Assembly (NCBI GenBank): GCA_036394195.1
Contig: DASWFO010000086.1
Span: forward strand, 1 to 21,233
Direction: 5' to 3'
Source: DATJPD01 sp036394195
GTDB taxonomy: Bacteria > Pseudomonadota > Alphaproteobacteria > CACIAM-22H2
DNA length: 21,233 nucleotides
Shown here: one piece after another, positions 13,624 to 20,495 of the stretch
Position numbering within the stretch: the first letter of the stretch is position 1
How the letters are laid out: the number at the start of each line of letters is the position of its first letter
Program-made: the position numbers and the translations under genes
Notes under the pieces: generated by a model
What the model saw: only the letters and a program-made list of their open reading frames with translations
The model's database searches: none
What the model was told of the DNA's origin: nothing

Positions 13624-14289
13624 ATGCTGACACTTCGACTGATTGAGGACCGTTTACCGGGCGGCGATCCGATCTACTTGCCCGCCGCAGAGCGCGCGCT
13701 CTACGTCGTCGACGGCGACCTCACGGTTGAGACATCGACCGGCTGTTCGCATCAGGCAGCGGGCTCGGCGTGGCTGGGCGACGCGGCGCTGGGGATCGTA
13801 CCCGGCAGTGGTGGCGCCACGATCCTGCGCTGGGAGCTGCTGCGCGCCGCCGACCGAGACACCGGTATTCTGCGGAGCGCGCCGCATTGCGCCTCGGCGG
13901 TAAAGCTGACGACATCGATCGACCTCGATCCCGGCTTCGGCTGGCTGATGCGCTGCGACCGCGTCACCTTCCCGAAGGGTGGTATCGCGTACACGCATAT
14001 CCACCAGGGGCCGGGCATCCGTTACTGCCTTGAGGGGCGGATCCGCATCGAAACCGAGGGGCAGGTGCACTCCTATGGGCCTGGCCAGGCGTGGTTCGAG
14101 ATCGGTTCGGCGCCGGTGCGGGCGCCGACGTCGGAGGACACGGAGACCAGCTTCGGGCGCTGCTTTGTCCTGCCGCGTGCCTGCAAGGGCCGCGGTTCCA
14201 TCCGCTATGTCTTGCCGGAAGACGCGGCAAAACCGAAGACGCAGCGCTACCGCGTGCTCGGTGAGCGCTTCATCGAGCTACCCGCGTGA
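13624..14289 (+). CDS. Cupin-fold protein, probably bicupin
   Basis: This 221-residue cytosolic protein seems to hold two cupin barrels. The first is degenerate (ALYVVDGDLTVETSTGCSHQAAGSAWLG, about 25-52). The second starts at RCDRVTFPKGGIAYTHIHQGPGIRYCLEGRIRIE (about 110-143) and continues with HSYGPGQAWFE. H125 and H127 would bind metal, but the Glu normally four residues later is missing (QGPGIR), so the metal site is incomplete or different. The frame is open upstream to 13498, but that extension is Arg-rich and non-conserved, so ATG 13624 is preferred, with GAACGAGACGAC before it. Its last 12 bases overlap the convergent GntR gene. It may be part of the neighbouring carboxylate locus, but is not in its operon. 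Confidence 0.75.
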   Translation: MLTLRLIEDRLPGGDPIYLPAAERALYVVDGDLTVETSTGCSHQAAGSAWLGDAALGIVPGSGGATILRWELLRAADRDTGILRSAPHCASAVKLTTSIDLDPGFGWLMRCDRVTFPKGGIAYTHIHQGPGIRYCLEGRIRIETEGQVHSYGPGQAWFEIGSAPVRAPTSEDTETSFGRCFVLPRACKGRGSIRYVLPEDAAKPKTQRYRVLGERFIELPA

Positions 14290-14997
14290 CGTATCCGGCT
14301 GTCTGGCGGCACGGCGGAGGCTGGCTCCGGATACCCGCAGTGCGGCGGAAGCGGGCGGCGCCTCGGCTTCAATGAAGCCGGCGGTCTCCACCTCCGCACG
14401 CTTATTGGCGAGGTGCGTGCGCAGGATATGCGCGAGGCCTTCGCCGTCGCGGCGCAGGAGCGCGTTGAGAATGCCTTCGTGTTCGCGCACCGCGCGGGTC
14501 CAGTCGTCGGCCGTCATCGGAACGATGTAGCGCGCCCGGCGGATGCGGGCCGACACGGACTCGTAGGTCGCCGCCAGCACCGCGTTGTCCGCGGCCGCGA
14601 CGATCGCCTCGTGGATCAGCCGGTTGCAGCGGAAATAGTGGACCAGATCGCCGGCCCGGTAATGGCCCACCATCTCGGCATGCAGCTGGCTGATGGACTC
14701 GAGCTGCGGGCCGGTGATGCGGGCGCAGGCAAGCTGCCCTGCAACCGCTTCCAGCCCCTCGCAGAGCTCGAACAGATCCTGCAGGCCCTTGCGCGTCAGT
14801 TTCGCCGCGCGGGCGCCGCGATTGGGCAACAACACCACGAGGCCCTCGGCCGCGAGCACCTTCAAGGCCTCGCGCAGCGGTGTGCGCGAGATGCGCAGCG
14901 CTTCGCAGAGCTCGCGCTCGGGCACCCGCGACCCTGGCGCGATATCGCCGTCGATCAGCATGTGCCGAAGCCGGGAGACGACGTCTTCATGCAGCAT
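14278..14997 (-). CDS. GntR family transcriptional regulator, FCD (FadR) subfamily
   Basis: This 239-residue regulator has an N-terminal winged helix-turn-helix (about 1-67): VVSRLRHMLIDGDIAPGSRVPERELCEALRISRTPLREALKVLAAEGLV, the textbook GntR motif. The C-terminal FCD effector domain (about 75-205) has H129, H173 and H195 at the usual metal-ligand positions. FCD regulators typically bind small carboxylates as inducers. The gene is divergent from the CoA-transferase/TctCBA operon, and two near-identical palindromes lie between them, so it is very probably the local regulator and autoregulated. No ribosome site precedes ATG 14997; an in-frame stop shortly upstream rules out a longer form with an ATG. 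The end overlaps the convergent cupin gene by 12 bases. Confidence 0.93.
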   Translation of the reverse strand: MLHEDVVSRLRHMLIDGDIAPGSRVPERELCEALRISRTPLREALKVLAAEGLVVLLPNRGARAAKLTRKGLQDLFELCEGLEAVAGQLACARITGPQLESISQLHAEMVGHYRAGDLVHYFRCNRLIHEAIVAAADNAVLAATYESVSARIRRARYIVPMTADDWTRAVREHEGILNALLRRDGEGLAHILRTHLANKRAEVETAGFIEAEAPPASAALRVSGASLRRAARQPDTSRG

Positions 14998-15026
14998 GGG
15001 TTTTGGCCGCCCGCGCGCCCCTAGAT

Positions 15027-15055
15027 CTTAAATGCGTTGGCGATTTTGAATTCAA
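15027..15055 (-). promoter_or_regulatory. Candidate gntR promoter, -35 inside operator O1
   Basis: On the minus strand TTGAAT (15055-15050, 4 of 6) is followed after 17 bases by TTTAAG (15032-15027, 4 of 6). The -35 box lies inside palindrome O1, so a bound regulator would block it, as expected for autoregulation. The leader would be only about 20 bases. Confidence 0.35.
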
Positions 15056-15058
15056 AAT
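15043..15058. promoter_or_regulatory. GntR operator O1 (perfect 16-bp palindrome)
   Basis: ATTTTGAATTCAAAAT is a perfect palindrome between the divergent gntR and CoA-transferase genes. A second copy with one changed base lies exactly 63 bp away (15106-15121). FCD-type GntR proteins commonly bind short AT-rich palindromes of this shape beside their own genes. Assignment to this regulator is inference from position and symmetry. Confidence 0.75.
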
Positions 15059-15092
15059 ATCCCTTTTCCGGCGGCGACCGCAAACAAAGCGA

Positions 15093-15121
15093 TTGCGATC
15101 ACGTAATTTTGCATTCAAAAT
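15093..15121 (+). promoter_or_regulatory. Candidate promoter of the CoA-transferase/TctCBA operon
   Basis: TTGCGA (15093-15098, 4 of 6) is followed after 17 bases by CAAAAT (15116-15121, 4 of 6). The -10 box lies within palindrome O2, so regulator binding there would occlude RNA polymerase. Transcription would begin near 15128, giving a leader of about 45 bases. Confidence 0.35.
15106..15121. promoter_or_regulatory. GntR operator O2 (15 of 16 bases identical to O1)
   Basis: ATTTTGCATTCAAAAT differs from O1 only at one central position (A to C). The start-to-start distance to O1 is 63 bp, about six helical turns, so two bound dimers would face the same side of the DNA and could cooperate or form a small loop. 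Confidence 0.72.
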
Positions 15122-15173
15122 GACCCGATCGACCTAAAAAACGCGCCAGTTCAGCGCGGCTCGCGAGGGAGGA

Positions 15174-16406
15174 ATGGGACCGCTCACCGGCCTGAAAGTC
15201 ATCGATCTCACCCATATCATGGCCGGCCCCACCTGCACGCTGATGCTGGCCGACATGGGCGCCGACGTCATCAAGGTCGAAAAGATGCCGCAGGGCGACG
15301 ACACGCGGCGGATGATCCCGCCGAAGATCGGCGACGAGGCGGCGTCCTTCCTGATGATGAACCGCAACAAGCGGGGCATCGTGATCGACCTCAAGACGGC
15401 GAAGGGCGGCGAAATCCTGCGCCGCCTGGTGAAATCCGCCGACGTCCTGGTCGAGAACTACGCGCCCGGTGTGATGGAGCGGCTCGGCCTCGGCTACGAG
15501 ACGTTGCGCAAGGACAATCCCGGCCTCATCTACTGCTCGCTGTCCGGCTTCGGGCGCACGGGGCCGTACAAGGAGCGCCGCGGTTTCGATCTGGTGGCAC
15601 AGGCGATGAGCGGCATCATGACGTTCACCGGTACCGGCCAGGACGGGCCGCCGCTGAAATGCGGAGCGCCGCTGTCGGACATCACCGCCGGAATCCTGGC
15701 GGCCATGGGGATCGCCGCGGCCTATGCGCATCGCATGAAGACCGGCGAAGGCCAGTGGGTCGACACCTCGCTATTCGAGGCGGCTCTCGTCCAGACCTAC
15801 TGGCAGTCGGCGATCGCGCTGGCCACCGGTACGGCACCGCGCGCCATGGGATCGGCGCATCCGCTCAACGCGCCCTATCAGGCGTTCGAAGCCGCCGACG
15901 GCTGGATCGTGGTTGGCGGCGCCAGCCAGAAGCATTGGGGCAAGATGCTGGAGGCCATGGGAGCTTCGGAGCTCGCCCGCGATCCGCGCTTCATCGACAA
16001 TGCTGCGCGCATGGGCAACCTCGGGGCGCTCGAGGCCGAGCTGTCGAAGCGCTTCAAGATGCGGCCGGCGGCCTATTGGCTGGAGACGCTCGACCGCGAG
16101 GGGGTTCCCTGCGGCCCGGTCCAGGATATGAATCAGGCGCTGGCGGACCCCCAGACCATGGCACGCGAGATGGTGGTCGAGGTCGAGCATTCGGCGCTCG
16201 GTCCCGTGAAGACCATCGGCTTGCCGGTGAAATTCTCGAAGACGCCGGGCAAAGTGCGCCGCGGCGCGCCGCTTTATGGCGAGCACACGCGCGAGGTTCT
16301 GCGCGAGTACGGATATGACGCGGCGGAGATTGCGGCGTTGGAGCGCGAGGGCGTTGTGGTGTCCGAGGGCGCGCCGCAGAAAGCAGCCGTCGGACAAGGG
16401 AGGTAA
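15174..16406 (+). CDS. Class III CoA-transferase (CaiB/BaiF/Frc family)
   Basis: This 410-residue enzyme moves CoA between carboxylic acids. The N-terminal GLKVIDLTHIMAGPTCTLMLADMGADVIKVE (6-36) is the family signature. D169 in APLSDITAG aligns with the catalytic Asp of formyl-CoA transferase that forms the acyl-anhydride and aspartyl-CoA intermediates. NRNKRGIVIDLK, SGFGRTGPY and HPLNAPYQAFEAADGWI are further hallmarks. The length is typical (about 400). GAGGGAGGA is directly upstream of ATG 15174. As first gene of the operon with TctC two bases behind it, it probably activates the imported carboxylate to its CoA thioester. The substrate acid and CoA donor are unknown. The candidate promoter overlaps a GntR-type operator. 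Confidence 0.94.
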   Translation: MGPLTGLKVIDLTHIMAGPTCTLMLADMGADVIKVEKMPQGDDTRRMIPPKIGDEAASFLMMNRNKRGIVIDLKTAKGGEILRRLVKSADVLVENYAPGVMERLGLGYETLRKDNPGLIYCSLSGFGRTGPYKERRGFDLVAQAMSGIMTFTGTGQDGPPLKCGAPLSDITAGILAAMGIAAAYAHRMKTGEGQWVDTSLFEAALVQTYWQSAIALATGTAPRAMGSAHPLNAPYQAFEAADGWIVVGGASQKHWGKMLEAMGASELARDPRFIDNAARMGNLGALEAELSKRFKMRPAAYWLETLDREGVPCGPVQDMNQALADPQTMAREMVVEVEHSALGPVKTIGLPVKFSKTPGKVRRGAPLYGEHTREVLREYGYDAAEIAALEREGVVVSEGAPQKAAVGQGR

Positions 16407-16408
16407 GT

Positions 16409-17410
16409 ATGTCTCTGAAGGCCAGCATTTGCGCGGCTATTGCCGTTGGTTCACTGGTTGCGCTGACAACGATGGCACAGGCGGCCTGGCAGCCGACCAA
16501 GCCGATCGAATTCATCGCGACGGCGGGGCCCGGCGGCGGCACCGACAATCTCGCCCGCACGGTGCAGAGCATCGTGACCAAGTACAAGCTGACCGACCAG
16601 CCGGTCGTCGTCGTCAACAAAGCGGGTGGCAGCGGCGCCGAGGGCTATATCTACACGAAGGCGCAGGCCGGCGATCCGCATAAGGTCGTGTTCGGCACCT
16701 CGAACACGTGGACGCAGCCGATGGTGGCGAAGATTGCCTACAAGCCGAGCGACCTCACCCCGGTCGCCATGATGGCGCAGGACGAGTTCCTGCTGTGGGT
16801 CAAGCAGGACGCGCCCTATCAGAACGTCAAAGACTTTCTGAAGGCGGCCGCGGCGAAGCCCGGCGAGTTCAAGATGGGCGGCGCCCAGTCGAAGGACACG
16901 GACGAAGTCCTGACCCGCCTGATCGAGAAGGCCGCGAACGTGAAATTCATCTACGTGCCGTTCAAGAGCGGCGCCGAGGCGGCGGTGCAGCTCGCCGGCG
17001 GGCATATCGATTCTCATGTCAATAATCCGAGCGAAAGTCTGGGGCAGTGGCGCGGCAGCACGCAGCGCCCGCTCTGCGCGTTCAGCCCTAACCGCTTGCC
17101 CGACGGTCCGAAGATCACGGCGACGCAGAACTGGCACGATATCCCGACCTGCGTCGAATCCGGCCTCGACGTTGTACAGTTCCAGCAGCCGCGCACCGTG
17201 TGGCTGCCCGGCCAGGTGAGCAAGGACCAGGTCGCGTATTACGTCGAGATGATGAAGAAGGTCCAGGGGACGCCGGAATGGAAGGAGTACATCGAGCGGA
17301 CATCGCAGACCGACACGTTCCTCGTTGGCGATGCGTTCGTGAAGTTCATGAACGAAGACATCGAGCGCGTCCGCAAGATCGCCGCCGAGCAGGGCTGGCT
17401 CGTGCAGTGA
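16409..17410 (+). CDS. TctC family solute-binding protein of a full TctCBA transporter, 4th TTT protein
   Basis: This 333-residue periplasmic binding protein has a signal peptide ending near residue 25 (TTMAQA, then AWQPTKPIEFIATAGPGGG). It differs visibly from the Bug-type proteins elsewhere in the window: the ligand loop is TAGPGGGTDN, the DGYT motif is replaced by AGDPHKVVFGTSN, and it has VPFKSGAEAAVQLAGGHIDSHVNNPSE. This is the branch usually encoded with its own TctB and TctA, which follow here. GGGAGG five bases upstream gives a firm start, two bases after the CoA-transferase stop. It captures the carboxylate in the periplasm and delivers it to TctAB. Confidence 0.92.
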   Translation: MSLKASICAAIAVGSLVALTTMAQAAWQPTKPIEFIATAGPGGGTDNLARTVQSIVTKYKLTDQPVVVVNKAGGSGAEGYIYTKAQAGDPHKVVFGTSNTWTQPMVAKIAYKPSDLTPVAMMAQDEFLLWVKQDAPYQNVKDFLKAAAAKPGEFKMGGAQSKDTDEVLTRLIEKAANVKFIYVPFKSGAEAAVQLAGGHIDSHVNNPSESLGQWRGSTQRPLCAFSPNRLPDGPKITATQNWHDIPTCVESGLDVVQFQQPRTVWLPGQVSKDQVAYYVEMMKKVQGTPEWKEYIERTSQTDTFLVGDAFVKFMNEDIERVRKIAAEQGWLVQ

Positions 17411-17428
17411 ACGGCGAATGACGCGCCG

Positions 17429-17896
17429 ATGATCTCCCGCCGCGCCACAGAGCTGGCGACCGCCGCCCTGACCGGAGCCTTCGGGGCGGCGGTGGTGGTG
17501 TCGAGTCTCGACAACGGCATCAGCTGGTCGACCGACGGGGTGGGCGCGGGGACGTTTCCGTTCATTACCGGGCTGCTGATTCTCGGCGGCAGCCTGGTCA
17601 ATCTCGCCTTCGGCTGGGCCGAGGAACGCTCAATCCTGCTCGATGCCACCAGGCTGGTGCGCCTCGCCCGGCTGTTCGTTCCGGCGGCGGTGTTCGTCGC
17701 CGCGATCCCGCTGATCGGCATGTACGTTGCGTCGGCCCTGTACGTGTGGAGTGCCGTCTCCGTCCAGGGACGGCGGCCGCATGCCCAGGGCGTCGCGCTT
17801 GCGGTCCTGTTCCTGGCGTTCCTGTACCTGGTGTTCGAGCGCATCTTCCAGGTTGATCTGCCGCGCGGTCTCCTCGGCATGGCCCTGGGGTTCTAG
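17429..17896 (+). CDS. TctB family small transmembrane subunit
   Basis: This 155-residue inner-membrane protein has about four transmembrane helices: TELATAALTGAFGAAVVVSS (7-26), the VGAGTFPFITGLLILGGSLVNL stretch (38-59), LFVPAAVFVAAIPLIGMYVA (about 82-101) and ALAVLFLAFLYLVFERIF (about 122-139). The G-x-G-x-x-PF motif of TctB (GAGTFPFITG) is present. Sequence identity in this family is low, so size, topology and position between tctC and tctA carry the call. It begins 18 bp after the tctC stop and ends 4 bp before tctA. No strong ribosome site is seen, suggesting coupling. Confidence 0.88.
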   Translation: MISRRATELATAALTGAFGAAVVVSSLDNGISWSTDGVGAGTFPFITGLLILGGSLVNLAFGWAEERSILLDATRLVRLARLFVPAAVFVAAIPLIGMYVASALYVWSAVSVQGRRPHAQGVALAVLFLAFLYLVFERIFQVDLPRGLLGMALGF

Positions 17897-17900
17897 GACC

Positions 17901-19436
17901 ATGGCGAACCTCGAGGCGCTCCTGCATGGGTTCACCATCGCGCTCTCGCTGCAGCACATCCTGTTGATGCTGATCGGGGTTCTGCTCGGCATCGTTGTCG
18001 GCGTCCTGCCAGGCCTGGGTGCGCCGAATGGCGTGTCGCTGCTGCTGCCGCTCACCTTCGGGATGGAGCCGGTGTCGGCGATCATCCTGCTCTCGAGCAT
18101 GTATTGGGGCGCGCTGTTCGGCGGCTCCGTCACGTCGATCCTGTTCAATATCCCGGGCGAGCCGTCGTCGGTCGCCACGACCTTCGACGGCTACCCGATG
18201 GCGCGCGACGGGCGGCCGACCACGGCACTCGCGACCGCCTTCAGCTCCGCCGCGTTCGGGGCGCTGGCCGGCGTCGTGCTCATCACATTCTCGGCCTCAT
18301 GGGTCGCCCAGGTGGCGCTGGAATTCGGCCCGGCCGAATACTTCGCGGTCTATCTTCTGGCGTTCGCGAGCTTCGTCGGCATGGGCGGCGCGCCGGCGTT
18401 CAAGACCTTGGTGTCGCTGGCGATCGGCTTCGCCACCGCTGCGATCGGGATCGATACCGTGTCCGGCAGCGTTCGGCTGACCATGGGCATCGACGAGCTG
18501 GTGAAGGGCGTCAGCTTCGTCGTCGCCGTCATGGGCCTGTTCGGCATCGGCGAGCTGATGGTGGCGGTGGAGGAGGAGATCCACGTCAAGGGCATCAATT
18601 CGAAGATCGAATGGCGCGAGGTGTTTCGCACCTTGGCGCGCATGCCGCGTTACGGCTGGGCGCTCGTGCGCAGCGCCATTGTCGGCTGCTGGATGGGCAT
18701 CACCCCCGGCGGCCCGACGGCCGCGTCGTTCATGAGCTACGGCCTTGCCAAGCGGCTGTCGCCGCGGCACGCCAATTTCGGCAAGGGCGAAGTCGAGGGG
18801 ATCATCGCTCCGGAGGCGGCCGACCATTCGGCCGGCACCAGCGCCCTGCTGCCGATGCTGTCGCTCGGCATTCCCGGCTCGGCCACGGCCGCTGTGATGA
18901 TGGGCGGCTTGATGATCTGGGGCCTCAATCCCGGCCCGATGCTGTTCATCGAGCAGAAGGACTTCGTGTGGGGCCTGATCGCCTCGATGTATCTCGGCAA
19001 CATCGTCGCCGTCGTGCTGGTGCTGCTCACGGTGCCGATCTTTGCGGCCCTGATGCGCATCCCGTTTTACATCATCGCGCCGCTGATCGTGGTGATCTGC
19101 ACGGTTGGCGCCTATTCGGTGTCGAATTCATATCTCGACGTCCTGCTGATGATGGGGTTCGGGGCCCTGGGCTATTTGTTCAAGAAGCTCGGGTACCCGA
19201 TCGCGCCGCTGGTGCTGGCGATCGTCATCGGCGACAAGGCCGAGGATGCGTTCCGCCAGGCCATGCTGATGTCGCGCGGATCGCTCGGCGTGTTCTTCGG
19301 CAACACGCTGGTGACCAGTCTCGTGCTGGCGGCGGCAGCACTCCTGGTGTTGCCGGTGATCATCCGCCTCCTCTCGCACTTATCACGCGGCCGGCATGCC
19401 AGAACGGGGATCAAGGATGACCTTCGGTTCGAATGA
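17901..19436 (+). CDS. TctA family large transmembrane subunit
   Basis: This 511-residue inner-membrane permease has about ten to twelve membrane segments. Family hallmarks are LLGIVVGVLPGLGAPNGVSLLLPLTFGMEP near the start, SVTSILFNIPGEPSSVATTFDGYPMA, the pseudo-repeat GITPGGPTAASFMSYGLAKRLS in the middle, and SLGIPGSATAAVMMGGLMIWGLNPGP. The two PG motifs in discontinuous helices resemble substrate sites. It is driven by ion symport (proton or sodium) in known TTT systems. The ATG at 17901 was chosen as the first codon after the tctB stop; the frame upstream overlaps tctB. The last 20 bases overlap the PdxA-like gene. It is the only TctAB pair in the window, so orphan binding proteins may share it. 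Confidence 0.93.
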   Translation: MANLEALLHGFTIALSLQHILLMLIGVLLGIVVGVLPGLGAPNGVSLLLPLTFGMEPVSAIILLSSMYWGALFGGSVTSILFNIPGEPSSVATTFDGYPMARDGRPTTALATAFSSAAFGALAGVVLITFSASWVAQVALEFGPAEYFAVYLLAFASFVGMGGAPAFKTLVSLAIGFATAAIGIDTVSGSVRLTMGIDELVKGVSFVVAVMGLFGIGELMVAVEEEIHVKGINSKIEWREVFRTLARMPRYGWALVRSAIVGCWMGITPGGPTAASFMSYGLAKRLSPRHANFGKGEVEGIIAPEAADHSAGTSALLPMLSLGIPGSATAAVMMGGLMIWGLNPGPMLFIEQKDFVWGLIASMYLGNIVAVVLVLLTVPIFAALMRIPFYIIAPLIVVICTVGAYSVSNSYLDVLLMMGFGALGYLFKKLGYPIAPLVLAIVIGDKAEDAFRQAMLMSRGSLGVFFGNTLVTSLVLAAAALLVLPVIIRLLSHLSRGRHARTGIKDDLRFE

Positions 19437-20430
19437 CAACATCGTCGCCCTGGCCATGGGCGATCCGGCCGGGATCAGCCCCGAGCTCACGGCGAGGCTC
19501 GCGGCTTTGGAGGAGCTGCACGCCGAGGCGCGGCTGGTGGTGATCGGCGACAAGCGGGTGCTCGATGGCGGCGCCGCGGTCGCCGGTCTCAGGCTCGAGG
19601 TGGATGTGATCGGGGCGGACGATCCGTGGCCGACCGGCGATCGCCCGCTCTTCATTGACCTGCGAAATCTCGACCCGTCAAAGGTCCGCCGCGGCGTCGC
19701 CGCGCTGGAGGGCGGCCGGTTCGCTTTGGAGAATTATGCGTGCGCGTTGCGGCTGGCCAAAGCCGGCCGCGCCCACAGCGTCTGCTTCACGCCGTTCAAC
19801 AAGCACGCGATGCGCCTGGCGCGCCCCGGCTATGACGACGAGATCGCGGTCTCCGCCGAGGTGATCGGCACGAACGCGTCGGCCAGCGAGTTCAACGTTC
19901 TGGGCGAGGTGTGGAACGCACGCGTGACCTCGCACGTGCCGCTCGCGCAAGTCGCTTCGTTGATCACTGTCGAGCGCGTGTTGCGGAGCCTCGGGCTGAC
20001 CCACGACACGATGCGGGCCGCCGGGTTCGATCGCCCGCGCATCGCGGTGGCCGGCCTCAATCCGCATGCCGGCGACGGCGGCAATTTCGGGCGCGAGGAG
20101 ATCGACGTGATCGCGCCGGCCGTCGAGCAGGCGAAGGCCGCCGGCATCGCGGCGGACGGGCCGTTCTCGCCCGACACCGTGTTCCTGCGCGCCAAGGGGG
20201 GCGCCTGCGACGCGGTGCTGACGATGTATCACGACCAGGGGCAGATCGCGATGAAGCTCATGGGCTTCGAGCGCGGCGTCACCCTCCTCGGCGGCTTTCC
20301 GTTCCCGATCTGCACGCCGGCGCACGGCACGGCCTACGATATCGCGGGGCAGGGGGGCGCGAACGTGAACGCAAGTCGGGCCGCGGTGCTGCTGGCGATC
20401 GCCTTGGCGCGGGGCTCCGCACGCGCTTAA
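19417..20430 (+). CDS. PdxA-like NAD-dependent dehydrogenase
   Basis: This 337-residue protein belongs to the 4-hydroxythreonine-4-phosphate dehydrogenase (PdxA) family, which oxidises a hydroxy acid and decarboxylates it with a bound metal. Family blocks: ALAMGDPAGISPEL (11-24), FTPFNKHAM (124-132) with K129, TSHVPL with H173, AGLNPHAGDGG (212-222) and MYHDQGQIAMK (270-280) with H272. The first metal His of E. coli PdxA (H166, in GHTE) is not seen; the region reads PGYDDEIAV. Catabolic members of this family (PdxA2, terephthalate-diol dehydrogenase TphB) occur with TTT transporters, so a role in the imported acid's degradation is likelier than vitamin B6 synthesis. ATG 19417 overlaps tctA by 20 bases; ATG 19396 is an alternative. 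Confidence 0.9.
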   Translation: MTFGSNDNIVALAMGDPAGISPELTARLAALEELHAEARLVVIGDKRVLDGGAAVAGLRLEVDVIGADDPWPTGDRPLFIDLRNLDPSKVRRGVAALEGGRFALENYACALRLAKAGRAHSVCFTPFNKHAMRLARPGYDDEIAVSAEVIGTNASASEFNVLGEVWNARVTSHVPLAQVASLITVERVLRSLGLTHDTMRAAGFDRPRIAVAGLNPHAGDGGNFGREEIDVIAPAVEQAKAAGIAADGPFSPDTVFLRAKGGACDAVLTMYHDQGQIAMKLMGFERGVTLLGGFPFPICTPAHGTAYDIAGQGGANVNASRAAVLLAIALARGSARA

Positions 20431-20445
20431 GCAGCGTTGCGCTGC
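20431..20445. terminator. Small hairpin after the PdxA-like gene
   Basis: GCAGCG and CGCTGC pair around a TTG loop immediately after the stop codon. No T-run follows, so it may slow or partly end transcription rather than stop it. A second hairpin, CCGTCG (20462-20467) with CGACGG (20476-20481), lies just before the next gene's ribosome site. Confidence 0.25.
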
Positions 20446-20495
20446 GCGAGAAATCTCCGTACCGTCGGCGAAACACGACGGGGAGACGGTCAGCG

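Noticed and set aside
15041..15060. Palindrome O1 as merely a chance EcoRI-type site
   Set aside because: The symmetry covers 16 bases and is repeated with 15 of 16 identity 63 bp away beside a GntR gene, far more than a six-base site explains.
18104..19420. 438-codon plus-strand frame overlapping tctA in another frame
   Set aside because: The product is Arg/Asp/Gly-rich with no hydrophobic pattern; tctA in the other frame is an unmistakable membrane protein.
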